From Galerina marginata (lineage: Eukaryota; Basidiomycota; Agaricomycetes; Agaricales; Galerinaceae): a stretch of 64,000 nt of DNA. Position 1 is the stretch's first letter. Each line of letters opens with the position of its first letter. The notes under the pieces were generated by a model, which worked only from the letters and a program-made list of their open reading frames with translations, searched no databases and was not told the origin of the DNA. The position numbers were made by a program, and so were the translations under genes. Below are positions 44,061 to 55,111 of this stretch, one piece after another. Location of the stretch: NCBI GenBank assembly GCA_023014335.1, contig JAECYW010000013.1:1612001-1676000 (forward strand). The letters run 5' to 3'.

Positions 44061-45437
44061 ATGTCATCCAAAATTTGCCGGGAAGATCTTCTAGTTCTAT
44101 TGGCCTCAATCGGCGTCTCTTTACCTACAAACACCAAAATCTCCGAAGAAGACCTCAACAAACGCCTCACCCAAGCTCTCGACGCAGCCCAACAATTCCG
44201 CATTGTCATAGAATCACCACCCTTCAACCCATCCACTTTCCCAACATGGCCCACAGAAACCAATTTACCAGATGCAACAGTACGAGTAGGGCTCATGGAC
44301 GGGCTCAAAATGAAGCTATCCCATGCACCAAGGGTCTCTGCGGATAAGAAGGACACGTTCAAGGAGATCCGGACGGCTGTGATGTCGTTCGCGCATGGAA
44401 TACAGGCTGGACAGCGCGAGTTCTGGTTGACTGACCAGCTGGGGCAGTTTAATGATAATGGTTGGGGGATATACGTTCGTGTACGTGTCTTTCTTCTACG
44501 TTTCTCTCAGAAAACGTGTTTATCTCTTTGTAGGTGACCCAGGTTCACGACTTGAAAAACATACCTCTGTTCGTTCTCCTATACAAAGAAGTACATCCCG
44601 TTGCTGGCTCTTCTATTCAAGACGCTGTAGAATGTCTTCTTACGAGTACAAACACTGGCGTTCTCACTGGGATCCAAACAACCGAACTCGAGCGGCTGGC
44701 GATGTTAAAGCTATTCCGTATGAACGCGAAACGACTAGCTGGCGATTTTTATCCCGAAGACTCGAAAGCCCGCAGTCAAGGCCTAAAGCCCTCATTCTTG
44801 CTTCCGCTGGGACCTCTTACCATGCGCGAGATGGGAAAACTGACCACGGACACGGGTTGCGAAGTCTGCGGAAAGAAAAACATCAGTCGCTGTCTGCAGT
44901 GCTTGTCAGTTGCCTACTGTAGTCCCGGTAAAGCCCGTCTTATTCTTCTCAGTGTTCATGTTCTCATAAAATCTCAACCTAGAATGTCAGAAACACGACT
45001 GGCCAAACCACAAACCCACCTGCCGCTCTCTCAAAGGCGGCACCTGGCACACCCTCACCTTCGACACACCAGAAACCCCACACGGTGCCGGCGTCGTCAT
45101 AATGAACCGCCACGACATCATCGACGAGGTGAAAGCCAAAGGCCAGATCGCGCCTATCAAGACAGGCGTCCCGCCCGATGTCCACGAGGGGAAGATTTTT
45201 CTTGTCAAGTTCCAGATATCGCTGTTCCAATTTAAAGATGAAGCCAATTTCTTACTGTATGACCGACAACGGAGTTTTCAAGTTATGTGGTGGAGGAAAG
45301 ACGATCGAGATCTGTTTGACGAGGCGGAGGAAGCTTTGGCGGACGAGTTGAAGATGTACCGATGGGCAAGACGCGTTGGTGATTATCAGCTGAGCGTATG
45401 CTTGGACAGGGCACCAGCACAAGAGCCGGTGTGGTAG
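44061..45437 (+). CDS. MYND zinc-finger protein
   Basis: Three exons join in frame. The first ends with GWGIYVR at a GTACGTGTC donor. The second runs from VTQVHDLKNIPLF to AYCSP. The third starts ECQKHDWPNHKPTC and stops at 45437. The MYND finger is complete: CEVCGK, CLQCLSVAYCSPEC, then H and C in DWPNHKPTC give the C-C-C-C-C-C-H-C ligand pattern. N-terminal and C-terminal regions have no recognisable domain; there is no SET domain. MYND fingers usually mediate protein-protein contacts through Pro-rich peptides; the role here is unknown. A broken relative lies at 53.9-54.5 kb. Confidence 0.88.
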
Positions 45438-45585
45438 CATGGATTGAGCTGGTGGTACACAGTAAGAATACATTAACAAAGTACAACATGTAATAGTCAT
45501 CTAATCATTATATAAACTTCTAGATCAACGTCCAATATACATACAAGCAAACACGAACGCAAAGGCATTCGTCCAACCAAACAGC

Positions 45586-47486
45586 TCAAGAACCAACCCT
45601 CCCAAAAATCCGTCTAAACCCATCCCAAATAACTGTCCAAAATCGCTTATCCCCCTTGCCCTCATCCACCGGCGAGATGCTGACCGTGTCCTGAGGGAAC
45701 AAGATCCTCCGTCTGTGCTCCGTGAATGTCAGCTTGCCTAGCGGCAGTGGATGGACAGTCGATACTACTGTTGAGAGTATGTATTCTTTCGACGACGACT
45801 TGGAGGAATATCCAGCATCTGCGTTCAGCGCATCTTTGTCTTTGGCGTGCACAGGAAGTCCGGCGTTGGTGGGGGTGCTAGGTGTGCTGGTGGTAGGGGA
45901 GTCGCTGTTCTCCCGAATCCTACCCCATATGACGCTATATGTGCCCGTCCAGTATATCCCATAATCCACCTCGATACGCTGGATGGACGGGTGTCGGCTG
46001 GCGAACGACTCCATGAAAGTTGCCGCTTCGTGTTCCTGCGAGGAGAGGTCTAGTTTGTGTCTAGTAAGGCGGGTGGAGAATTTGAGATGTTTGATTCGCG
46101 GGGGAAGAGTGATCGTGGACATTTTGTCGTATAATGACTGAAAGGCGATTTTTAGTTTTAATTAAAAATGAATTTTTTGGGGATTCGTACCGTGACGGGT
46201 GCATTCGCTTTCAGGTGAGACAACTCCCCAGTCGAACTCTCCTGAGACTGAACGATAATCCGCTCTAACTGGTTGAACGAAGAAAAGACGTCCAAAAGAT
46301 CATGGGTGATCCCAATAACCATCAACGCCACACATTTCAGGCTGTTCGCAGTAGCAGTCTCCGCGAGCTTCGTCAACGTCTTCGTCAACGCGTCTGGATC
46401 GCACAGAGCCGGTCGATTATCGAATCCCCACAATGAGATGCGCTGCAGCGGCTGATGGCAGAACTGCAGAACGTGTGTGTCTGGTCCTTCGTAGTTTGTG
46501 AGGGACGGCAGGGTGGATGGCGCGAACGTGCCGAGCTGGACGTCGCGCGATCTCTCGTCGGATGTGGGTGGAAATATGCCTAGGGAAACTAGACTCGGGC
46601 AGTGTTCGAGCGCGTTGATGAAACTGGGGTCGGAGATGGAGGAAAAAGGGACCTTCAACGAGGTAAGGTGGTATGTCTCTTCCGAAAGGATGGTGAAGAG
46701 GTGGACAGCTGTGTCGGTCCGTGGGACCGAGATTGACTGGATGACGTCGGGCTGGATGACATGCTGCAGAGCGAGGGTGCTGACACCACGGGATCGCTCT
46801 TCGTGTACTGAAACGTGGTTCGTGATCCTCCCCTCCCAAGGCCATTGGTCGAGGTCTAGATGTCGGATAGTTAGGAGCGGCGAGACGACGGGATGAGGGA
46901 TGGAAGATGAGTTCAGCCATAAGTTTGTGATCTGCAACGACTGGATCACATCCCACCACTCAGGCGCAATGTCGATACAATGCCAGGACAGCGTCGACAG
47001 GTTCGGGAAACTGGGCAGCGCATCCACGGCGGCGTCGATGATCTGGTTCGGGTCCGTATCATCGTCCTGGTTCCGCATCGGGAATCCAAACCGAGTGTAA
47101 GGCGATATCCAACAATGGCGAACCCCATGCGCGATATGCGGGAGCTTGTAATACTCCAACCGTTCGAGAAACCTTGTGAGGTACTTGCGTGGCCGTAGAG
47201 TCGGTTGGTCGGCGTTGTAGGATAGGAGAAATGGGGACACATCGAGCACGCTGAAGAGCAGTGGTTGGGCTATGTATCGGAATGTCGAACATGTCAAGGA
47301 AATCGAGTGTAAATCCGGCGGTGCGAGGTGGGGAAAGACGAGAAGCCAGATTTCCGGCAACAGCGAAGAGGGTTGGACGAAACTGGGCTTGGGAGATATG
47401 ACGATATCCCCCTCTACACTGGCCTTCGACGTGGACGACATCCTGGAATGCGATACAGGAGTGGAGGTAGGATATAGGAATTTCAC
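45586..47486 (-). CDS. F-box protein of a second family
   Basis: Exon 1 from ATG 47486 encodes an F-box-like segment LLPEIWLLVFPHLAPPDLHS followed by SLTCSTFRYIAQPLLFS. A long Leu-rich region follows. A GTACGA...CCTTTCAG intron near 46140-46190 joins APVT to SLYDKMSTITLPPRIKHLKF. The second exon ends at 45586 with FWTVIWDGFRRIFGRVGS. An internal ATG at 47441 (MSSTSKASVEG) is an alternative start. The protein is about 600 residues and unrelated in detail to the two F-box genes of the duplicated block. Confidence 0.82.
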
Positions 47487-49603
47487 TTGAACCAGGCTAT
47501 CAATGGCCTGTTAATCGTTAGCACATAACCGGGGAGGCAGGTGAGAGCGATGAGAGGCTCCGGGGTTCCCATACATATAAGTAACCTTGGGCTGACAGTC
47601 TGCAACCAGTCGGCTGTAAGATGCATGATGATGGAGAGCCTCCGCTTATCAAGCTGGACGTTTTGCTTGCATCACGTGGAACCCCTTTCAACGTCATCGA
47701 CGCTCAGCCCGGTCCCCGGGAATTGGCCATGGCATTGGCTCACGCATTTCCGCTGCAAGACGGACAAAAACGTCAGCAAAGGCACATGCACGTTCGTAGG
47801 GTAATGCAAACCTAATGTTTAATATTCCAGGTGGCTAGCATTACGGCTGGGTAGACGTTGATCAAGTCGTAATTGTGGATGCTTCTAAGTCAAGAAACCT
47901 GATTTCTTCCTCGAGGCACGGAGACGTAGCTGCAGCGAAAACCGAACAATAAATCGTTGACGCAAGAGAGTAAGTATGCACCATGTCAATTCCGAAGGCG
48001 GTAACGCTAGGTTAGGTATTCCGTTTCCAATTGGTTTCCAATGCCACGGATGAACCTAACAAGTCGGAGGTCAACAAAGTTTGATGGTTTTACATGATTC
48101 TGGGAGGGTTTCTGCAGCCGTAATTGTAAGGATCTAGTCAAGTCAACTCAGAGAACAAGAATCCTTACGGCTTGATTTGAAGGTCGTCGTGATTCCAGAT
48201 AATCCACATTAGGCAGTTTTCGAGTTAATCAACGTTCATACAGCGCAAGGGCCGTTATGATTACGAGACTGCGTCGCAAAGTAGCCCTCTGCAATATGTC
48301 CAGCCTGCAGGGCTTATCTTACTGTACAAAGAGCTTCGGAGCGAGATAAACCAAACCGAATGAAGCTGACAATAGTGTTCGGGGTAACCTGGTGTGGTTC
48401 TGCAGAAACCCTTTATGCTGCCCTATATTCCTTGAGAGAAACGTAATTGCTGGAATTGGGACGGGGCTCGGACTAGCCATTGAATTTGCGAATGAAGGGC
48501 CTGTTCGGATCGGAAGAGTAAACTTGAGGACAAAGCAACCCAACACTCCTGGCGGTGACCATGACTTGGACAAGGTCGGAATAGCGTACGAGGATTGGAT
48601 CACGCGCACTTTTGTTTACATTGCATAAGGATCTGCGAGTATATGCGCGGCATAGATGGACTCGGATGCAAAAGAAATAGGCTGAGCAGAATGGGGTCAC
48701 TGTCGAGTGTCATGTTGACGTTCCCGAGGTATGTGGAAGCCAGGAAGGCATACCACATAGAGGTAGCCAGACTGAAAAGGTTGAGCAATTAATCAAGGTG
48801 ATTTTTGGCGCGGCTGAAGGTAATAGTAGGTGGCTTAAAAAAAATTAGCGCCGATCACAGCAGGACCGTCTAATCCAAACAATCCAATACAACATACTCC
48901 GCCCCTATCCAACCGCTTAGCGCTATCTAACGTCAGCGGTCTACAGAACAATACTCGAATGAAGCAGATCATCAGCTGCAATCTTCTCTGTACGGTTTGG
49001 TAGAAAAATCCGCGCCGTGCTCAATAGCTTTTTCATCGGCCAATCATGCACCAGTGTCCTTTTTGGCAAGTTTCCCTCAAATAATTCCATTGGGCTCTCC
49101 GACTCCGTGCGCGGCGCGCCAAGCTTTGGGAAAGCGCTATAGGTCGGTGATCCAAGGGCAACTACCCCTCGCAGACTGACCGCTTATGACAAGGTCCGAC
49201 AAGTCCGTAAGCCAAAAATCGTGTCATCAAATCCCACCTAAGTCACTGTCTTTTTGTTTTCAGCTTGGCTGCTGCACAACTTTGAGCCTTCAGTTTTTGT
49301 TTTTATACCGGAAACCGATCTCCAGGCGAATCTCTGCTCTAGAGCCGAGAGAGGCGGCAGGTTCATTTTTCGTTAGAGCGTCGTCGCCAACAACGGTCCC
49401 TCGTATACTTGGAGATTTCGAATTGTCGGACCTGGCCATGCCCGGGTCATCTCAAGTAGAACATTATTCGTTGAATACATAGTAAATCATATAAACATTC
49501 AATAATCTAGTCGCACATTACAAACAGCAAATTCGTAAATGCAATAATAGAGAATAACGTAGACCGAGTCCTCACAAACCAGACTGTAAAATTCATCTTT
49601 CAA
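47487..49603. other. Intergenic region without a supported gene
   Basis: About 2.1 kb. A plus-strand frame at 47621-47815 (MHDDGEPPLIKLDVLLASRG) and a minus-strand frame at 48319-48609 with plus-strand overlap at 48392-48628 have some coding character. None has a domain, clean splice context or consistent frame. They may be gene relics. Confidence 0.35.
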
Positions 49604-51891
49604 TCAGAAAGTTTGAGGTGGTAAAGCGTTGTAGATTGGGCAAAGTTGGTCCCAAGCGGCTGCAAAAAAACATGTAAATATCGACATTCCCAAGCTAATC
49701 ACATTACTTACGTGGATGGTGGCTTGCAGCGATGCCTGGAATATTCTCAGCGAGAACAACTGCAAGACCTCTGTATAGTGGTGTATCACGGTCAACAAGG
49801 CATCTTCACAGAAATACGAGGTACTTACAGTCCCAGATGCCAATCGATGTGACTGAGAAATAAGGTGAGCAATAAACAGAAGACAGTATACGATGAAGAC
49901 TGACCAGTGAAGAATCCATGGTCCAGAATTATCGGTTTGGAAGCGTATCGTCACGTTGTCGTTGACGCCTCCAATGCTCACGACATCGCGCCTGATGGGA
50001 TCGTCGTAGTTGTAGCTATCGTTTCCTGCACTGCGCACGACAGCGAAATTATGCTGAAAAAAATAAAATTAGAAACAGTGGCGAAGGCAAAGCTAATTGA
50101 ACTAGACGCACGCCATGTAAATGGATTGGGTGCTTGGGAACCGTGTCATGAGTTTCGAGAAGTATAACTGGGGGGTAATAAATCTTACCGGGCTACCTAT
50201 AGATCCACCGGGCATGGAAATTTCTATGACTTTATTAGGAGGCAGACTGTAGACAGATCCCGATGGTAGAAGGTCCTGAGGTTTACGGGCGCCGCTCAAA
50301 ATTTGGAGCAGCACCGGTACTGTCGGTTGTTCAAACGTCGCATTGTTGACCGTGAAGTGGCGAGTCGTCAAATTGAATACAATGTCTAAATTAAGATTCA
50401 CGTCGGCTGCACCGAGTTTGGGTACCCCAGGCACTTTAGTATTCACAAGAGGGTGGAGGTTTGTCTCTACCAGAGGATTGACTTGAGACAAGGTTGTGGT
50501 AGGATCGTCACTAGTTGCTCCAATATACCGGAGGATAGCAGAATTGAGACCGCCATCGAAACCCTTGGGACCGACATTTGGAAGGGCCCGAACCCAATAA
50601 TTTGAAACATTTTGATTGGTGTTCAAGATGAATGAATACCGCTGGCCAGCGAAGATCTGAAGAGAGTCGACCACGAGTGGCTTAGTGGCAACTCCATCGG
50701 CTTCAATAATTGTCTGAAATACAAAAACATCAACGGCTGCCGCAGCGAAGACAGAAAGGAAGAGAAATACCAGATTATGACCATCAATGGAGAACGTGAA
50801 GTTAGGATCGCACGAAATGGAGACCAGACGGAAACGGTAGCGTTTGTTCTGCAGAACCTTAATGACAGCAAGAGGGGCATCAGAGGCAGTAGTTCCATTA
50901 AGGTAGCGGCCTAAGCCATTGATCAGAGTCGCATTCGCGGTGGGGACGCCCTGTCCGGCTTGAGGAGCAGGGAAGTGATACCTAAAATTATTCATGTAAG
51001 CCGTCGGCTTTCGGTGCCAAAGAAGTCTAAACCATACCAATCGGCAAGAGTGATAACAGTGGACTCTGGATGGATCAAAATCAGTCATCAAGAATACGCT
51101 TCGAACACTCATGATCCTACCGTCATCAAAATCATATCTGGTAAAAAACCGAAATTAAAACTGTTCGCTTGAATCAAAGCTGGTTGACTCACTTTGATTT
51201 ATAAGGGTCGAATGGATCGTATACGACCATCGGTCCCCGGAGACCATCGCAGTACTGTGTCTCTGTTAACGAGTCAGCCGGCAGCCTTTGAATAAAAGCA
51301 AGATAGTTACGATGGTGAGAGTGATACCAGTAGGTTCCTGCCTGGTCTGGAACCGAGAACTGATATTGGAATGAGTGTCCAGGAGAAATAGGGCATTGAG
51401 TGACTCCTGCTGGACCATCGGCCCAGCTGGTTCCTTCTTGGAAGAACCCATGCCAATGCTGGAGAAGCAATAGTACCGTGATGAGCCAGGTGTTTGGGGT
51501 AAGGAGGAGAAGTAACCTCACGATGCTAGTGGTTGTCAACATAGACGTGTCGGTTAACTGGTCTATCACATTTAAGCGGAAGGTATTTCCCTGGGATCGA
51601 TCTTGTCAATCAAGGAAAGCCGACATCGAATTGAGTGAATACGTACTTTGATGCCAGTAATGAGTGGTCCAGGAAATGTGAGTGAATTTTGGCTAGCACC
51701 GGCCAAGACAGTACTAGACGTGATTGAAAATTATTTTTGTGAGGTAAGAGGAACAGCGGAGAAACATACGAGCGATTAAAACCATCTGGTTTAATGTTCT
51801 TGTTCCCTATTACCAGGTTTGTTGAAGGACCTATCGCAGCGAGGGTGCCCCCAACGTACGACAGCCCAATGATGCTTGAAATAAAAAGCAT
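49604..51891 (-). CDS. Laccase (multicopper oxidase), secreted
   Basis: A blue copper phenol oxidase, secreted and typical of white-rot and litter fungi. The start at 51891 gives a signal peptide ending near GGTLAA, followed by mature sequence [18 protein letters not shown]. All four copper-ligand signatures are present once introns are removed: HWHGFFQ; HSHHQTQYCDG (intron between HSHH and QTQYC, 51.24-51.30 kb); HPIHLHGHNFAVV (a 21-nt exon between two introns near 50.13 kb); and [18 protein letters not shown]. The frame ends [13 protein letters not shown] at 49604. About ten short introns are present, some defining very small exons, as usual in basidiomycete laccases. The gene looks intact. 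Confidence 0.93.
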
Positions 51892-52594
51892 GATTGTCCA
51901 GGTAGAATAAGGCCTGCAACAAAGGGTGAGGATGAATCTATACCCTCAAGCAATACCAATGCTTTTATACGCCCATTTTAAATTGCATCGGTGGTTTTTA
52001 GTGGAACTGCACACGAAATCGGTCGTCGTGAGCATCCGCCGTTTACAAATGTCCCGTAGCGTTCGTCCAAGTCAGTTATCCTTGTGAACACGAAATGGGA
52101 CGAGGTAGCACGTTTCATGATGATGGAAAAAAGTTAAAAAACTTCCGGATGGGGAGCTCTGTCTCTTCCGATTCGCAAAAGTGCCGCAAGCACTTTACCA
52201 ATGGGATAACTTCGAGTTCCCCGCGTCCTTTCGAGGACGACAAGTCTGATAGGATGAAGAAATGTCGTAAGCAAAGCCTTCTGAAATAAACTTCCCGCCG
52301 TTCCCGACGCTATAGCGGAAGACATCAAGGGGCCGGTTTCCGGTCCAAAAACAGAACAGTCGGGGCACAGTCTCTGTAATCCAGCTGAAGCCGTAATGAA
52401 ATGGAAGCGACTTCCGAAGTCGGACTTGACCAGCGCCATTCAGCATGAAGTTCTGGGATAGCGAGATAGATATCAGTATACTAAGGTACCGGGTGCACCG
52501 GTTTTGGAAATGCGCTCGACCAACGAAAAGGGTACACTCCGTTCGTGGCCGACAAAACTGGGACCACATGGCGGTTAAACCCAGTTTGAGAAGC
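51892..52594. promoter_or_regulatory. Laccase upstream region
   Basis: No gene is supported. The laccase promoter should be here; TATACC-type AT-rich sequence near 51940-51970 lies at a plausible distance, and the other sequence is unremarkable. Overlapping frames on both strands at 52134-52704 lack domains. Confidence 0.35.
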
Positions 52595-53183
52595 CTAATG
52601 ATTAAGTCCCACGACAAGGCTTGCAGATAGTAAGAACAAAACCAGACTTGCACCAAATAAACCAGGTATCGTCTGTGATTTTTGTTGACAGCTATCCAAT
52701 GCACTCATTCTGTTGCTCGGGACGTAGTCCAGCCCAAAAGGACGAGAGACCTTGTTTTTGTGATGAGGGCTCTGTATGACGCCCGGTAGTTTCAAGCGAG
52801 AGAAGTCAATTTGCAGATTGTACAGTAGTAAGATTGAGTTATCATTGGGTCCGTCGGAGGTGGCAATCGTCACGCCACAAGAGACCGGCTTCCCAAGACT
52901 CGTCTTAAGTTCAATGGGAAGCACATGTATAGGGCCAACAGTGGAATCAGTCTCCGGAACTGCACGGCTTCTCCAGGCGGGAGGTGAGTCATACTAGAGT
53001 TATAACAAATGTGTGATTACCCATAAATGAGCGGTGCAGCTGGGTTGCAAGTGCCAGTGAGAGAAAGAGCAGTCGTACCTCGCCTCTGTAAGGAAATGTG
53101 GCCGAATCGATAGCCACGACGCTAAGAGGAAGAGAAGGAAGTGCTGAACAAACCACCAGGAACACGCCAGTCGCCTTAGTCAC
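52595..53183 (-). CDS. Small secreted protein with hydrophobic C terminus (about 170 aa)
   Basis: Exon 1 (53183 to about 53079) encodes a signal peptide ending LPLSVVA, then IDSATFPYRGE. A GTACGA...CTCTAG intron follows. Exon 2 continues in frame with YDSPPAWRSRAVPETDSTVG and KPVSCGVTIATSDGPNDNS to a final hydrophobic tail GLFGASLVLFLLSASLVVGL, stop at 52595. A signal peptide plus a C-terminal hydrophobic segment resembles a GPI-anchored or tail-anchored surface protein. No domain is recognised. The start could lie further upstream if the 53.2-53.8 kb frame belongs to the same gene. Confidence 0.5.
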
Positions 53184-53218
53184 CTCGGCGGAGAGTCATC
53201 ACTCCTCTACCCAATGGG

Positions 53219-53783
53219 TTAGTACCAGCAAGCGTTATACACGATCAACACGCAACAACTTCCTCGCCAACAGTCGGCAGCATTTGATGCGACAGCGTTA
53301 CATAAGACCAAACCTCGAGGCAAGGCGCCAGCATAGCAGATTAGAATATTAAAGAAAAGTCCTTCCCGTAGGTAGAAGCGCCCGCAGTCCTTTGCAAAGA
53401 AGCCGTGTGGAACAGATGATTTTGTGGTTCGAGGTCGAACTGCAGTGAAACTGTCACTGTGAAAGCAGCCGATGTCGGCAGAGTAACAAGTAAAGTGAGT
53501 CAAAAGGACTACACTGGTTTCGTTCATCGTGGAGTCCACATTCCAATAATAAGATCCGCTGATATAGGGCGCTTGGCGGTTTGAAGCAAGAGTTCGAACA
53601 ACAAGGCACATCGCAAATGCAGTGAGAGTTGAGAGGTAGAAGATTAGATAGGCGGTGCCTATAGAATACAAGGCCAAACATAAAACTTCCCTTGAGCGGG
53701 TGGCGGCGAGTGGTGTCCCCTCTACGACAAACTCTGGACGCATAACAGTCGGCCGGAGGGGCTGCCAATCGGTATGCATTCAA
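53219..53783 (-). CDS. Possible membrane-protein fragment, unknown
   Basis: An open frame from ATG 53779 contains one clear hydrophobic segment (LALYSIGTAYLIFYLSTLTA) and SGSYYWNVDSTMNETSVVLL. Beyond this an intron acceptor TTTCACAG near 53451 gives an alternative frame. I recognise no family and cannot place it in a complete gene. Confidence 0.25.
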
Positions 53784-53872
53784 TTGACATGTTCATATCA
53801 GGACAGAATCTCGAGATCTCATGGCACAGTTCATCGCTATTTCTATCTCATACTCCCAACTAGTATTGATCA

Positions 53873-54540
53873 ATGGTTTTTCCGTCAATGATGGATCCTA
53901 TATGTCTACACCCTGAAGAATGGCGTATCTCTCTTCTGCTTCGTCTACAGGAGCTCTTACCTTCCCCCAAGTTACCCATGAAAGCTCTAAAACGGCAAAA
54001 CCAACTCTTGGGTTGGCCATACGTAATATCTGAAGTCAGCGACTTCGAACGGCGCACCTTACTGCGGCTCTTCCAGAAGAATGGCAAGCGACTCGACCCA
54101 AAATACCGCAAAAGCACATAAGAAGAAATGCATCAAAGATCTTGGACTTTCAACGTCATTTGTTCTTCCGCTGTGCCCAATTGGAATGCGTCATCTTGGA
54201 AAGCTGACCGCCGATGCTGGGTGTGATGTTTGCGGAAAGTGAACCGATAGTCGCTGCGCATGCTTGCAGTGCCTGTCGGTTGTATATTGCAACAGAGGTT
54301 CGCTGATGTAGTTGTTTTTGATGCCTTTCTTACCCTCTTTTTTAGAATGACAAAGCACTGACAGGTCAAGCCACCCGCCAGCCCGCAAATCCCTGGAAGT
54401 CGTTAATTAGCACATCATCGCGATGCCCTTCCTCATGTCAATGAACCGCCTCGACTCGTCGCATGCCGTTGGGCCTCCACCTGATACCCATGGCGTGTTT
54501 GTCACCGTTGGTACCGATTGCCGAAGAATTCGTGATATGT
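53873..54540 (+). pseudogene. MYND-protein pseudogene fragment
   Basis: Sequence related to the MYND gene at 44.1-45.4 kb. It has LLRLFQKNGKRLDPKYRKST, then in another frame IGMRHLGKLTADAGCDVCGK and CLQCLSVVYCN, matching MREMGKLTTDTGCEVCGK and CLQCLSVAYC. A stop follows CGK, and a stop and frame change lie near 54120. The N-terminal half is absent. Confidence 0.8.
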
Positions 54541-55111
54541 AGTCCTTCTCACAGCATAGGTTTGTGGCAACACATGAAGTAAACTTAGTTTTAACCCGAA
54601 TTGTCCACAGATGAACGACGGTACCCGAAATTCTCCCAATGAGGCCAGGGCACATCATCGCCTCGAATTCTAGCCCCCTCCTTGACGAGCTATCCACCTT
54701 TCAGATGTCAATGCCGAAGAGAATTTTTTCGGTATGAGATAACAATTTCTAGCAGATGTCTGATTTATAATCTTGTCGTAAATATAAGGTTCAGTCCCAT
54801 CGACGAACGTGGTAGGATGCGCGCTAGATAAACCGAGCGATCTGTCTGGGAAGGTTCGACTGATGGGCAGCGGGAGAAAACCCACCCCAGATCTTGTGGA
54901 CGAAGCCAAAATAGAGAATGTGGACAAAAGCCAGTACAGATGCTGGGTATATCTGTATTCGATATCTGACTGGCAACACATCAATCTCCATCCCATGTCA
55001 ATGCTGACATAAAAGAGAAGATTCCTGTAGGAATCGGAATTGCGGAACTCAGCGTTGATTCTGCTATAAGTAGGCTGTCAATTCGAAGGACCCTCCTCAA
55101 CGCCCAGCTCG
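54541..55111. other. Intergenic, nothing recognised
   Basis: Between the MYND pseudogene and the ARM-repeat gene start. The minus-strand frame 54670-54996 and its plus-strand counterpart lack domains. Confidence 0.35.

Noticed and set aside
49646..50167. Plus-strand ORFs within the laccase 3' region
   Set aside because: They are antisense to laccase exons that carry the fourth copper signature once introns are removed.
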